A DNA stretch of 51,932 nucleotides from Burkholderiales bacterium (lineage in GTDB: Bacteria; Pseudomonadota; Gammaproteobacteria; Burkholderiales; Burkholderiaceae_C): NCBI GenBank assembly GCA_947372225.1, contig CANBSV010000006.1, positions 1 through 51,932 on the forward strand, read 5' to 3'. The notes beneath the pieces were generated by a model, which did no database searches, was not told the origin of the DNA, and worked only from the letters and a program-made list of their open reading frames with translations. Shown here piece after piece: positions 17,010-25,294 of the stretch; the stretch's first letter is position 1; each line of letters begins with the position of its first letter. The position numbers and the translations under genes were made by a program.

Positions 17010-18227
17010 TCAATCAGCTTGTTTGCGCAGAAACGCGGGGATCTCGATCTCGTCCATGCCATTGCTCGCCAGCGCGTCGACCTTGGCGGCCGCGGTGCGG
17101 GTGCGCCACACGCTGGGGGTGTTCATCGAACGGAAGTCGGTACCGCCGGGCAGACCCATGGCCTGCGGGTTGAGCGTCATCGGGCTGATCGCGTTGTCGA
17201 GCACCGGCAGATTGTCGGTGCCGGTTCGGCGGATGACCGGCGTGTCCACCAGGGAGATGTTGGTGGGACGGCGCGCCGGGCTCAGGCCGGTGGCGATCAC
17301 CGTCACGCGCAGCTGGTCGCCCAGGCTTTCGTCGTACACCGTGCCGAAGATCACCTGCGCCTCGTCCGCGGCGTAGCGGCGGATGGTGTTCATCGCGTTC
17401 TTGCTCTCGGCCAGACGCAGCGTGGTACGGCTCGCGGCGATCAGCACGAGCACGCCCTTGGCGCCCGACAGGTCGATGCCTTCGAGCAGCGGGCAGGCCA
17501 CCGCAGCGTCGGCCGCCTTGGTCGCGCGGTCCGGGCCGCTGGCCTGAGCGGTGCCCATCATGGCCTTGCCGGGCTCGCTCATGACGGTCTTCACGTCTTC
17601 GAAGTCGACGTTGACCAGGCCGTTCATGTGGATGATGTCGCTGATGCCGCCCACGGCGTTCTTGAGCACGTCATTGGCTTCGGCAAACGCCTGGTCCTGG
17701 GTGATGTCGTCGCCCAGCACGTCGAGCAGCTTTTCGTTGAGCACCACGATCAGCGAATCGACATTGGCCTCGAGCTCGGCCAGCCCCTGGTCGGCGGCCT
17801 TCATGCGACGGTTGCCCTCGAAGTCGAACGGCTTGGTCACCACGCCCACGGTCAGGATGCCCATTTCCTTGGCGATGCGCGCGATCACGGGGGCTGCGCC
17901 GGTGCCGGTGCCGCCGCCCATGCCGGCGGTGATGAACAGCATGTGCGAACCGTCGATGGCCTCGCGGATGCGCTGCTCGGCCTCGAGCGCGGCGGCCTTG
18001 CCCATTTCAGGCTTGGCGCCAGCACCCAGACCGGTGCTGCCGAGCTGGATCAGCTGGTGCGCGGCCGAACGGTTGAGCGATTGCGCGTCGGTGTTGGCGC
18101 AGACGAATTCGACGCCCTGAACGCCCTGCGTGATCATGTGCTCGACAGCGTTGCTGCCGCCGCCGCCGACGCCGATCACCTTGATCTGGGTGCCGAGGTC
18201 AAATTCTTCGATCATTTCGATGGCCAT
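17010..18227 (-). CDS. ftsZ: Cell division protein FtsZ
   Basis: A 405-residue tubulin-like GTPase that forms the division ring. It starts MAIEMIEEFDLGTQIKVIGVGGGGSNAVEHM, has the GTP tubulin signature GGGTGTGAAPVIA, a T7-loop NVDFEDVKTVM region, a Pro/Thr-containing linker from about 320, and the C-terminal conserved peptide IEIPAFLRKQAD that binds FtsA and ZipA-type partners. Length is normal for betaproteobacteria. GGAG is 5 bases before the ATG. It follows ftsA after a 112-base gap that contains three direct repeats, so it probably has its own regulatory input in addition to operon read-through. Confidence 0.98.
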   Translation of the reverse strand: MAIEMIEEFDLGTQIKVIGVGGGGSNAVEHMITQGVQGVEFVCANTDAQSLNRSAAHQLIQLGSTGLGAGAKPEMGKAAALEAEQRIREAIDGSHMLFITAGMGGGTGTGAAPVIARIAKEMGILTVGVVTKPFDFEGNRRMKAADQGLAELEANVDSLIVVLNEKLLDVLGDDITQDQAFAEANDVLKNAVGGISDIIHMNGLVNVDFEDVKTVMSEPGKAMMGTAQASGPDRATKAADAAVACPLLEGIDLSGAKGVLVLIAASRTTLRLAESKNAMNTIRRYAADEAQVIFGTVYDESLGDQLRVTVIATGLSPARRPTNISLVDTPVIRRTGTDNLPVLDNAISPMTLNPQAMGLPGGTDFRSMNTPSVWRTRTAAAKVDALASNGMDEIEIPAFLRKQAD

Positions 18228-18339
18228 TTGTTGCTCCAGTGCTTGTGTGCAGTTGCCGAGAGGTTGAGGATGAAAGTTCTTGTGGGTCTAGCGGTTACTT
18301 TTTGGACTAGCGAGTACTGCGGGTCTAACGGAATCTGAA
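18228..18339 (-). promoter_or_regulatory. ftsA-ftsZ intergenic region with three direct repeats
   Basis: Read on the minus strand, three copies of CGYTAGWCC occur at 18322-18330, 18304-18312 and 18285-18293, with periods of 18 and 19 bases. CTAG is normally a rare tetranucleotide in proteobacteria, and it occurs in two of the three copies. The region is also less GC-rich than its surroundings. In many bacteria ftsZ promoters lie here. I could not pick a convincing -10/-35 pair. The repeats are directly visible; an operator role is inference. Confidence 0.45.
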
Positions 18340-19569
18340 TCAGAAGTTGCCGAGGAACCAGTCGCGGGCGCGGCCCATCATCGACTTGACCGAACCGGCC
18401 TGAGCCGACGCGCGCAGGCCGCGCGTGCGCGCCATGCGACCTTCTTCGAGCAGGCCCATCACGGTGGCCGATCGGGTGTTGGCCACCATGTCATGCAGCG
18501 CACCGCGGTACAGCGGGATGCCCTTGCGCACGGGCTTGAGAAAGATGTCTTCGCCGAGTTCGACCATGCCTGGCATGAGCGCTGCACCACCGCAGATCAC
18601 GATGCCCGACGACAACAGCTCTTCGTAGCCGCTCTCGCGGATCACCTGGTGCACCAGCGAATAGATCTCCTCGACGCGCGGCTCGATCACGCCGGCCAGC
18701 GCCTGGCGGCTGAGCATGCGCGGGGCGCGATCGCCCAGGCCGGGCACTTCGAGCTGCTCGCTCGGATCGGCCAGCAGCTGCTTGGCCACGCCGAACTCGA
18801 CCTTGATCTCCTCGGCGTCCTTGGTCGGCGTGCGCAGCGCCATGGCGATGTCGCTGGTGATCAGGTCGCCGGCGATCGGGATCACCGCGGTGTGGCGGAT
18901 CGCGCCGTCGGTGAAGATCGACACGTCGGTGGTGCCCGCGCCGATGTCGACCAGCGCCACGCCCAGGTCTTTCTCGTCGTCGGTGAGCACCGCGTGGCTG
19001 CTGGCGCTCGGGTTGAGCACGAGCTGATCGACCTCCAGACCACAGCGGCGCACGCACTTCACGATGTTCTCGGCTGCGGCCTGCGCGCCGGTCACGATGT
19101 GCACCTTGACCTCGAGCCGCCCGCCGCTCATGCCGATCGGCTCCTTGACCTCGTGGCCGTCGATCACGAATTCCTGCGGTTCGACCAGCAGCAGCCGCTG
19201 GTCGTTGGGGATGTTGATCGCCTTGGCCGTTTCGACCACACGCGCCACGTCGATCTGGGTGACCTCCTTGTCGCGCACGATCACCATGCCGGTGGAGTTC
19301 TGACCGCGGATGTGGCCTCCGGTGATGCCGGTGTACACGCGCGTGATCTTGCAGTCGGCCATCATTTCGGCCTCCTTGAGCGCTTGCTGGATGCTCTGCA
19401 CGGTGGCGTCGATGTTGACCACCACGCCGCGCTTCAGTCCATGCGCCGGGGCGCTGCCCAGACCGGCCACACGCAGCTCGCCGCCGGGCAGCAGTTCGGC
19501 CACCATCACCATCACCTTGGCGGTGCCGATGTCCAGCCCCACCACGAGATCTTTCATTTCCTTGGCCAT
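18340..19569 (-). CDS. ftsA: Cell division protein FtsA
   Basis: A 409-residue actin-like ATPase that tethers FtsZ to the membrane. The N-terminal phosphate-1 motif is VVGLDIGTAKVMVMVAE, followed by the 1C subdomain, VDIGAGTTDVSIF (phosphate-2) and ICGGAALMPGM (adenosine motif). The C terminus, SVKSMMGRARDWFLGNF, forms the amphipathic membrane-targeting helix. The ATG at 19569 is preceded by AGAGGA; the open frame extends further but homology begins at MAKEMKDLVVGLD. It lies 13 bases after ftsQ. Confidence 0.97.
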   Translation of the reverse strand: MAKEMKDLVVGLDIGTAKVMVMVAELLPGGELRVAGLGSAPAHGLKRGVVVNIDATVQSIQQALKEAEMMADCKITRVYTGITGGHIRGQNSTGMVIVRDKEVTQIDVARVVETAKAINIPNDQRLLLVEPQEFVIDGHEVKEPIGMSGGRLEVKVHIVTGAQAAAENIVKCVRRCGLEVDQLVLNPSASSHAVLTDDEKDLGVALVDIGAGTTDVSIFTDGAIRHTAVIPIAGDLITSDIAMALRTPTKDAEEIKVEFGVAKQLLADPSEQLEVPGLGDRAPRMLSRQALAGVIEPRVEEIYSLVHQVIRESGYEELLSSGIVICGGAALMPGMVELGEDIFLKPVRKGIPLYRGALHDMVANTRSATVMGLLEEGRMARTRGLRASAQAGSVKSMMGRARDWFLGNF

Positions 19570-19582
19570 TCGGTCCTCTCGA

Positions 19583-20413
19583 TCAATGTCTGTTGTCCGT
19601 GCCTGCGCTCGGGGTGGTAGTGACGCCCTGCAAGCGCAGCGCATAGCCGTCGCGGTGGCGCAGGTCGGCGTATTCGATGGGGCGGCGGTAGGGCTGCGGC
19701 ACCTGGCCCACGGTGGCGATGAACCGCTGCGTGCGTTCGATCACCTCGTCGTCGCTGCCGCGCCCGAGCTCGATCACCGTGCCGTTGTCAAACTCGACGC
19801 GCCATGACAGGCGGCTCGACAAACGCAGCGCATCGATGTGCCAATCGCGCCGCACGAACAGCGCCTGCAGCCGCGCGAGCATGCTGAGCATCGCCACCGA
19901 GCTGCCTTCCGGTCCTTCCAGTTCGGGCAGGTTGTCGTCCTCGACGTCGCCCACGTTGGCCTCGAACACCTCGCCCATCGTGTTCACGAGGCGGTCATTG
20001 CTGTCAGCGCGAATCCACACCGCCACCGCGCGGTGCTCTTCCAGGCGCACGGCCAGTCGGTCGGGCCACACGCGCTGCACCACCGCACGGCGCACCCACG
20101 GCACCGACTCGAACGCGCGCTGGTCGGCCTGCAAGTCGGTGCTGAAGAAGTTGCCACGCAGTTGGGGCACCGCATTGACGCGGATCGTGGCCTCGCTGTT
20201 GCGCGTCATGTCGCCGTCGATGCGGATCGAACGCAGCGCGAACACCGGCTGGCGCACCCACCACAACACGGCCATGGCCGCCAGCAGCACGCCGGCCAAC
20301 GCGAACAGCAGGTTCGAGGTGTGGTGCATCCAGCGCACATCGTCGGGCAGCACCGGCTCCGCCGCGGCCTGGCGGGCAGCGTGCGAGCGGATGAAGGTGG
20401 TGCCGGTGGTCAT
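19583..20413 (-). CDS. ftsQ: Cell division protein FtsQ
   Basis: A 276-residue bitopic membrane protein. A cytoplasmic tail of about 30 residues is followed by a membrane helix (LLFALAGVLLAAMAVLWWV, about 34-52), a POTRA domain beginning FALRSIRIDGDM, and the FtsQ beta domain (VWPDRLAVRLEEHRAVAVW and after). It scaffolds FtsL/FtsB at the division site and recruits later proteins. Length equals the family norm. It starts 4 bases after the ddl stop and ends 13 bases before ftsA. FtsB is not in the cluster, as is usual. Confidence 0.95.
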   Translation of the reverse strand: MTTGTTFIRSHAARQAAAEPVLPDDVRWMHHTSNLLFALAGVLLAAMAVLWWVRQPVFALRSIRIDGDMTRNSEATIRVNAVPQLRGNFFSTDLQADQRAFESVPWVRRAVVQRVWPDRLAVRLEEHRAVAVWIRADSNDRLVNTMGEVFEANVGDVEDDNLPELEGPEGSSVAMLSMLARLQALFVRRDWHIDALRLSSRLSWRVEFDNGTVIELGRGSDDEVIERTQRFIATVGQVPQPYRRPIEYADLRHRDGYALRLQGVTTTPSAGTDNRH

Positions 20414-20417
20414 GGCT

Positions 20418-21443
20418 TCAGTGGCCCGGATTGCGACGAGGCACAGCGTCGAGCCGAGCCTGGCTGGCGATCAGCAGGCACAACTGGTCGTAGGGCAAGC
20501 CCATCGCGCGCGCCGACATGGGCACCAGCGAATGCGAGGTCATGCCCGGCGAGGTGTTCATCTCGAGCAGGAACGGCTTGCGGTCGCTCGCACGGATCAT
20601 CAGATCGGCACGGCCCCAGCCGCGACAGCCCAATGCGCGGTATGAGGCCACGGCCAGACGCTGGATCTCGCGCTCTTCGGCCTCGGGCAGTCCGCTCGGG
20701 CACAGGTAGGTGACCGAGTCGGTGAAGTACTTGTTCTGATAGTCGTAGGCGCCTTCAGGCGCGCGTATGCGCACGACCGGCAGCGCACAGGCGCTGGCGC
20801 CTTCGCCGAGCACGGGGCAGGTGACCTCCTCGCCGGCGATGAATTCCTCGCACAGCACGTCGGCGTCGTAGCGTGCCGCCAGCGTGACCGCATCGAGCAG
20901 GTGCTGATCGACATCGCTGCCGAGGACGACCTTGGTCACGCCGATCGACGAGCCTTCGCGCGGTGGCTTCACGATCAGCGGCAGGCCCAGTTCGGCGGCC
21001 ACGCAGCGCAGCCGGTTGTCCACCGATTCGTCTTGCAGCACGCCGGGCTCGAGCCACACATGGCGCGGCGTGGGCAGGCCTTCGGCGAGCCACAGCCGCT
21101 TGGTCATGACCTTGTCCATTGCCACCGCCGAGGCCATCACGCCCGAGCCGGTGTAGGCGATGCCCAGCATCTCGAGCGCGCCTTGCACCGTGCCGTCCTC
21201 GCCGTGGCGGCCGTGCAGCGCAATGAAACAGCGCGCCACGCCTTCGCGCTTGAGGTCCGACAGATCGCGCCCGGCCGGATCGAACCCGATCGCATCGACC
21301 CCCAGCGACTGCAGTGCCGCCAGCACGCCGCCGCCCGACATCAGAGAAATCTCGCGCTCGGCCGAGGTGCCGCCCATCAGCACGGCGACCTTGCCCAGAT
21401 CCGACACAGCGACCTGACCCACGGTGGACAGATCCAGATTCAT
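20418..21443 (-). CDS. ddl: D-alanine--D-alanine ligase
   Basis: A 341-residue ATP-grasp ligase making the D-Ala-D-Ala dipeptide for MurF. Visible motifs are VAVLMGGTSAEREISLMSG (N-terminal substrate domain), KPPREGSSIGVTKV (ATP lid and phosphate loop), ADLMIRASD and EMNTSPGMTSHSLVP (metal and D-Ala binding). Its ATG overlaps the murC stop as ATGA. The N terminus (MNLDLSTVGQVAVSD) has about 17 residues before the fold. This is the DdlB copy of the dcw cluster; no second ddl is seen in the window. Confidence 0.97.
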   Translation of the reverse strand: MNLDLSTVGQVAVSDLGKVAVLMGGTSAEREISLMSGGGVLAALQSLGVDAIGFDPAGRDLSDLKREGVARCFIALHGRHGEDGTVQGALEMLGIAYTGSGVMASAVAMDKVMTKRLWLAEGLPTPRHVWLEPGVLQDESVDNRLRCVAAELGLPLIVKPPREGSSIGVTKVVLGSDVDQHLLDAVTLAARYDADVLCEEFIAGEEVTCPVLGEGASACALPVVRIRAPEGAYDYQNKYFTDSVTYLCPSGLPEAEEREIQRLAVASYRALGCRGWGRADLMIRASDRKPFLLEMNTSPGMTSHSLVPMSARAMGLPYDQLCLLIASQARLDAVPRRNPGH

Positions 21444-22864
21444 CGTGCGGCCTCCGCCTGTTGCAACTCGAGCACTTGCGCGGGTACGTGGCCGATCGAC
21501 CCCGCCCCCATCGACACCACCACATCGCCCGCCCTGACGTGGTCGGCGATGGCTTGCGGCAGCGCGGTGATGTCGTCGACGAACACCGGGTCGACCTTGC
21601 CGGCCACGCGCAGCGCGCGGGCCAGGGCGCGGCCGTCGGCGGCCACGATGGGCGACTCGCCGGCGGCATAGACCTCGGTGAGCAGCACGGCGTCGGCACT
21701 GCCGATGACCTTGACGAAATCCTCGAAGCAATCGCGCGTGCGGGTGAACCGGTGCGGCTGGAAAGCCAGCACCAGACGACGCCCCGGAAATGCCCCGCGC
21801 GCGGCGGCCAGCGTGGCGGCCATCTCGACCGGGTGGTGGCCGTAGTCGTCGATCAGCGTGAACTGACCGGCTGACGCATCGCCCGGATGGATCGCCACCT
21901 CGCCGTAGCGCTGGAATCGCCGGCCGACGCCGCGGAATTCAGCCAGACCCTTGACCATGGCCGCGTCGCTCAGTTCGAGCTCGCTGGCCACGGCGATCGC
22001 GGCCAGCGCGTTGAGCACGTTGTGGTCGCCCGGCAGGTTGAGCGTGATGGCCAGGTCGGGCATCACCACGCCGTTGCGCCGCTGCACCGTGAAGCGCATG
22101 CGTCCCGCGTCGGCCTGCACGTCGACCGCGCGCACCATGGCGTCTTCACCGAATCCGTAGGTGACCACCGGACGCGACAGCATCGGCATGATCGAGCGCA
22201 CACCCGCGTCGTCGCTGCACACGACGGCCGCGCCATAGAACGGCATGCGGTGCACGAACTCGACGAACGCGTGCTTGAGCCGGGCGAAGTCGTGGCCGTA
22301 GGTGTCCATGTGGTCGGCGTCGATGTTGGTCACCACCGCCATCACCGGCAACAGGTTGAGGAACGACGCATCCGACTCGTCGGCCTCGACGACGATGTAA
22401 TCGCCCGACCCCAGACGCGAGTTGGCGCCGGCCGCATTGAGCCGCCCGCCGATCACGAAGGTCGGGTCGAGCCCGGCTTCGGCCAGCACGCTGGTGACCA
22501 GACTCGTGGTGGTGGTCTTGCCGTGGGTGCCGGCGATCGCGATGCCCTTTTTCAGGCGCATCAGCTCGGCCAGCATCACCGCGCGCGGCACCACGGGGAT
22601 GCGTTTGGCGCGTGCTGCGGTCACTTCGGGATTGCTCGCGCCCACCGCGGTCGAAGTGACCACCGCCTCGGCCCCGGCGATGTGGTCGGCGCTGTGCCCC
22701 ACGTGCACCGTGATGCCCAGCGACGCCAGGCGGCGCACGGTGGCGCTGTCGCTCGAATCCGAGCCAGACACGGTGTAGCCCAGGTTGTGCAGGATCTCGG
22801 CGATGCCGCTCATCCCTGAGCCGCCCACGCCGACGAAGTGGATGTGTTTGACGGCGTGCTTCAT
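21440..22864 (-). CDS. murC: UDP-N-acetylmuramate--L-alanine ligase
   Basis: A 474-residue Mur ligase. MKHAVKHIHFVGVGGSGMSG begins the UDP-binding domain, GTHGKTTTTSLVTSVL is the ATP loop, VVEADESDASFL and DDYGHHPVEMAATL are family motifs, and FQPHRFTRTRDCF lies in the C-terminal domain. It adds the first residue of the stem peptide. The start at 22864 is chosen because MurC homology begins there and GAGGTG precedes it. Its first 11 codons are duplicated 83 bases upstream, between murG and murC, as a separate short frame that ends by overlapping this ATG. It overlaps ddl by 4 bases. Confidence 0.96.
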   Translation of the reverse strand: MKHAVKHIHFVGVGGSGMSGIAEILHNLGYTVSGSDSSDSATVRRLASLGITVHVGHSADHIAGAEAVVTSTAVGASNPEVTAARAKRIPVVPRAVMLAELMRLKKGIAIAGTHGKTTTTSLVTSVLAEAGLDPTFVIGGRLNAAGANSRLGSGDYIVVEADESDASFLNLLPVMAVVTNIDADHMDTYGHDFARLKHAFVEFVHRMPFYGAAVVCSDDAGVRSIMPMLSRPVVTYGFGEDAMVRAVDVQADAGRMRFTVQRRNGVVMPDLAITLNLPGDHNVLNALAAIAVASELELSDAAMVKGLAEFRGVGRRFQRYGEVAIHPGDASAGQFTLIDDYGHHPVEMAATLAAARGAFPGRRLVLAFQPHRFTRTRDCFEDFVKVIGSADAVLLTEVYAAGESPIVAADGRALARALRVAGKVDPVFVDDITALPQAIADHVRAGDVVVSMGAGSIGHVPAQVLELQQAEAAR

Positions 22865-22947
22865 GCGCCCACCTCGCACCGATGCAGTGGCTTCGTCGGC
22901 ACTGGTGGCCCTTCGACGAAGTGGATGTGTTTGACCGCGTGCTTCAT
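22831..22947 (-). repeat. Direct repeat of the murC 5' end at the murG-murC junction
   Basis: About 34 bases starting at each ATG (22947 downward and 22864 downward) are identical except for one wobble base, with a period of 83. The DNA between the copies also holds an 8-base inverted repeat, CTTCGTCG on the minus strand at 22914-22921 with CGACGAAG at 22891-22898, that could form a hairpin 27 bases before the murC start. The repeat is directly visible; any regulatory effect is inference. Confidence 0.85.
22861..22947 (-). CDS. 28-codon ORF carrying a duplicated murC start
   Basis: A complete short frame of 28 codons. Its ATG overlaps the murG stop (ATGA, 22944-22947) and its own TGA overlaps the murC ATG (22861-22864). 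The first 11 codons, MKHAVKHIHFV, repeat the start of murC with one silent third-position difference, after which the sequence diverges (EGPPVPTKPL...). It looks like a tandem duplication of the original murG-murC junction with new DNA between the copies. The peptide is unlikely to have MurC activity; the frame may simply keep ribosomes coupled from murG to murC. Whether it is translated is unknown. Confidence 0.5.
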   Translation of the reverse strand: MKHAVKHIHFVEGPPVPTKPLHRCEVGA

Positions 22948-24023
22948 GCCAGCACCAGCCTTTCGAGTTCATCGGCCACCCGCTCGGCCGCTCTCGGCCG
23001 CGCCAGCGCGCGTGCTTGCGTGGCCATGGCGAGCAGCGCATCGCGCGTGAAACCGGACACCACATCCGCGAGGTGGCGCGCCGTGAGTTCGGTTTGCGGC
23101 AGGTGCAGCGCCGCGCCGTGCGAGGCCATCCACTGCGCGTTGTCACGCTGGTGCGAGGTGGTGCTGACCACCAACGGCACCAGCACGCTGGCCACGCCGG
23201 CCGCGCACAGCTCGCTCACGGTGATGGCGCCGGCGCGACACACGATCACATCGCAATCGGCCAGCCGCTCGGCCATGTTGTCGATGAAAGGCAGCACCTC
23301 GGCCTCGACCCCGGCCTCGCCGTAGCCGGCGCGCACCGCATCCACCTGGGCCGCGCCAGTCTGGTGGGTCACCTGAGGACGCTCGCCGGCCGGCAGCAGC
23401 GCCAGCGCCAGCGGCACGCAACGGTTGAGCGCCTGCGCGCCCAGGCTGCCACCCACGACCAGCAGCCGCAGCGGGCCGGTGCGACCGGCAAAGCGCCGGG
23501 TCGGCACCGGCAGCGATTCGATGGCCGCGCGCACTGGATTGCCCGTGACCACGCTGCGCCGCGCGCTGCCAGCCGCCGGGCCGTCAAAGCCGAAGGCGAT
23601 GCGATCGGCCAGCGGCAGCAGCGCACGGTTGCTCAGCAGCAGCGCCGCGTCGGCATTGACCAGCATGAGCGGCTTGCCCAACCAAGACGCCATCAGTCCC
23701 GCCGGAAAGCACAGGTAACCGCCCATGCCAAGCACCACCGCGGGCTGGCGCCGGCGGATGATGCGCGCGCAGGCCACAAACGCCGCGAGCAGCCGGATGC
23801 CACCGGTCAGCGTGTGCATCAACCCCTTGCCGCGCAAGCCGGTGAAGGCGACGGTGTCCATCTCGATGCCGCTGGGCGGCACGAGCTTGTTTTCCATGCC
23901 GGTGGTGGTGCCCAGCCAGCTCACGGTCCAGCCACGGCGCTGCACTTCGGCGGCCACGGCCAGACCGGGGATGACGTGGCCGCCGGTGCCGGCAGCGACG
24001 ATGAGCAAGTGCCCGGTGCTCAT
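22944..24023 (-). CDS. murG: UDP-GlcNAc:undecaprenyl-PP-MurNAc-pentapeptide GlcNAc transferase
   Basis: A 359-residue GT-B glycosyltransferase that makes lipid II at the inner face of the membrane. It opens HLLIVAAGTGGHVIPGLAVA (G-loop 1), has VVLGMGGYLCFPAGL, the second G-loop VVGGSLGAQALN, and CRAGAITVSELCAAG with the acceptor/donor-binding residues. Where E. coli has HEQN after the GMGGY segment, this protein has VNAD (LMLVNADAALLLSNR). Its start overlaps the ftsW stop as ATGA. Its stop overlaps a short ORF that repeats the murC start. Confidence 0.96.
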   Translation of the reverse strand: MSTGHLLIVAAGTGGHVIPGLAVAAEVQRRGWTVSWLGTTTGMENKLVPPSGIEMDTVAFTGLRGKGLMHTLTGGIRLLAAFVACARIIRRRQPAVVLGMGGYLCFPAGLMASWLGKPLMLVNADAALLLSNRALLPLADRIAFGFDGPAAGSARRSVVTGNPVRAAIESLPVPTRRFAGRTGPLRLLVVGGSLGAQALNRCVPLALALLPAGERPQVTHQTGAAQVDAVRAGYGEAGVEAEVLPFIDNMAERLADCDVIVCRAGAITVSELCAAGVASVLVPLVVSTTSHQRDNAQWMASHGAALHLPQTELTARHLADVVSGFTRDALLAMATQARALARPRAAERVADELERLVLA

Positions 24024-25294
24024 GACCTGCCACCTCGCATCAACTGCCGGCTTTCGATGTCCACCCGCGCCACGATCGCCAGCGCCACCATGTTCATCAG
24101 GATCGCCGAGCCCCCGTAGCTCATCAGCGGCAGCGTCAGCCCCTTGGTCGGCAGCACGCCCAGGTTGACGCCCATGTTGATGAAGGCCTGGCCGCCCATC
24201 CAGATGCCCACGCCTTGGGCATACAAACCGGCAAACACGCGGTCGAGGGCGATGGCCTGGCGGCCGATGTGGAAGGCGCGGCGCGCCAGCCAGAAGAACG
24301 CGGCGATGACGCACACCACACCGACCAGGCCCAGCTCCTCGCCGATCACGGCCAGCAGGAAGTCGGTGTGCGCTTCGGGCAGGTAGTGCAGCTTTTCGAC
24401 GCTCGAGCCCAGCCCCTGGCCGGTCCAGCCGCCGCGGCCGAAGGCGATCAGCGAGTGCGACAGCTGGTAGGCCTTGCCCAGCGTGTACTTCTCGTCCCAC
24501 GGGTTGAGGTACGCAAAGATGCGTTCGCGGCGCCATTCGCTCAGGGTGATCATCAGCACGAAGGCACCGATGAGCACCGAGGTGATCAGCAGGAACATGC
24601 GCCCGTTGACGCCGCCCAGGAACAAGATGCCCATCGCGATCATGGCGATCACCATGAAAGCGCCCATGTCGGGCTCGGCCAGCAGCAGCACCCCGACGAA
24701 GCCCACGGCAATGACCATGGGGATCACGGCTTGCAGAAACTTCTCGCGAGCGTCCATCTTGCGCACCATGTAGCCCGCGGCGTACATCGCCATCGCGACC
24801 TTGGCCAGTTCGGACGGCTGGAAGTTGAGAAAGCCCAGCGGAATCCAGCGCCGCGCGCCGTTGACCCTGTGCACGCCGGGGATCGGAATCAGCACCAGCA
24901 GCAGCAGCGCCAGCGCCAGACCAAACAGCCATGGGTTGGCCTTTTCCCAGAACGCGATCGGGATCTGAACCGCGACCAGTGCGGCCAGGCAGGCGATGAC
25001 CAGCGACATCACGTGACGCACCAGAAAGTAGGTCGGCGTGTAGTTGGTGAACTTGGGGTTGTCCGGCATGGCGATCGACGCGCTGAACACCATCACCACA
25101 CCCAGCGCCAGCAGCGCGCAGACCACGCACACCAGACCCTGATCGAAGCCGAGCAGGCGCGCCGGTGCGGCGGTGCGCGTCTGGATCCAATCGCGCACGG
25201 GGATGGCCGGGTTCGCGTCGGCATCGTCGCCGCGACGCCAGAAGGCCAGCCGTGCAAGCAGCGAGGGCATGGCGAACGAGGCGAGCGCCTTCAT
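24020..25294 (-). CDS. ftsW: Lipid II polymerase FtsW (SEDS family)
   Basis: A 424-residue SEDS glycosyltransferase with about ten membrane helices. Recognisable segments include VMVFSASIAMP in the first helix, WIPLGFLNFQPSELAKVAM, PDMGAFMVI, GQGLGSSVEKLHYLPEAHTDFLLAVIGEELG and LPTKGLTLPLMSYGGS near the C terminus. It polymerises glycan with FtsI at the septum. The ATG at 25294 overlaps the murD stop, and its stop overlaps the murG start. The cytoplasmic N-terminal extension of about 45 residues is longer than in E. coli. Confidence 0.96.
   Translation of the reverse strand: MKALASFAMPSLLARLAFWRRGDDADANPAIPVRDWIQTRTAAPARLLGFDQGLVCVVCALLALGVVMVFSASIAMPDNPKFTNYTPTYFLVRHVMSLVIACLAALVAVQIPIAFWEKANPWLFGLALALLLLVLIPIPGVHRVNGARRWIPLGFLNFQPSELAKVAMAMYAAGYMVRKMDAREKFLQAVIPMVIAVGFVGVLLLAEPDMGAFMVIAMIAMGILFLGGVNGRMFLLITSVLIGAFVLMITLSEWRRERIFAYLNPWDEKYTLGKAYQLSHSLIAFGRGGWTGQGLGSSVEKLHYLPEAHTDFLLAVIGEELGLVGVVCVIAAFFWLARRAFHIGRQAIALDRVFAGLYAQGVGIWMGGQAFINMGVNLGVLPTKGLTLPLMSYGGSAILMNMVALAIVARVDIESRQLMRGGRS

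Noticed and set aside
22944..25190. A single 748-codon fused frame through ftsW and murG
   Set aside because: Only the murG part is coding; the upstream portion is an out-of-frame read of ftsW, and murG starts at 24023.
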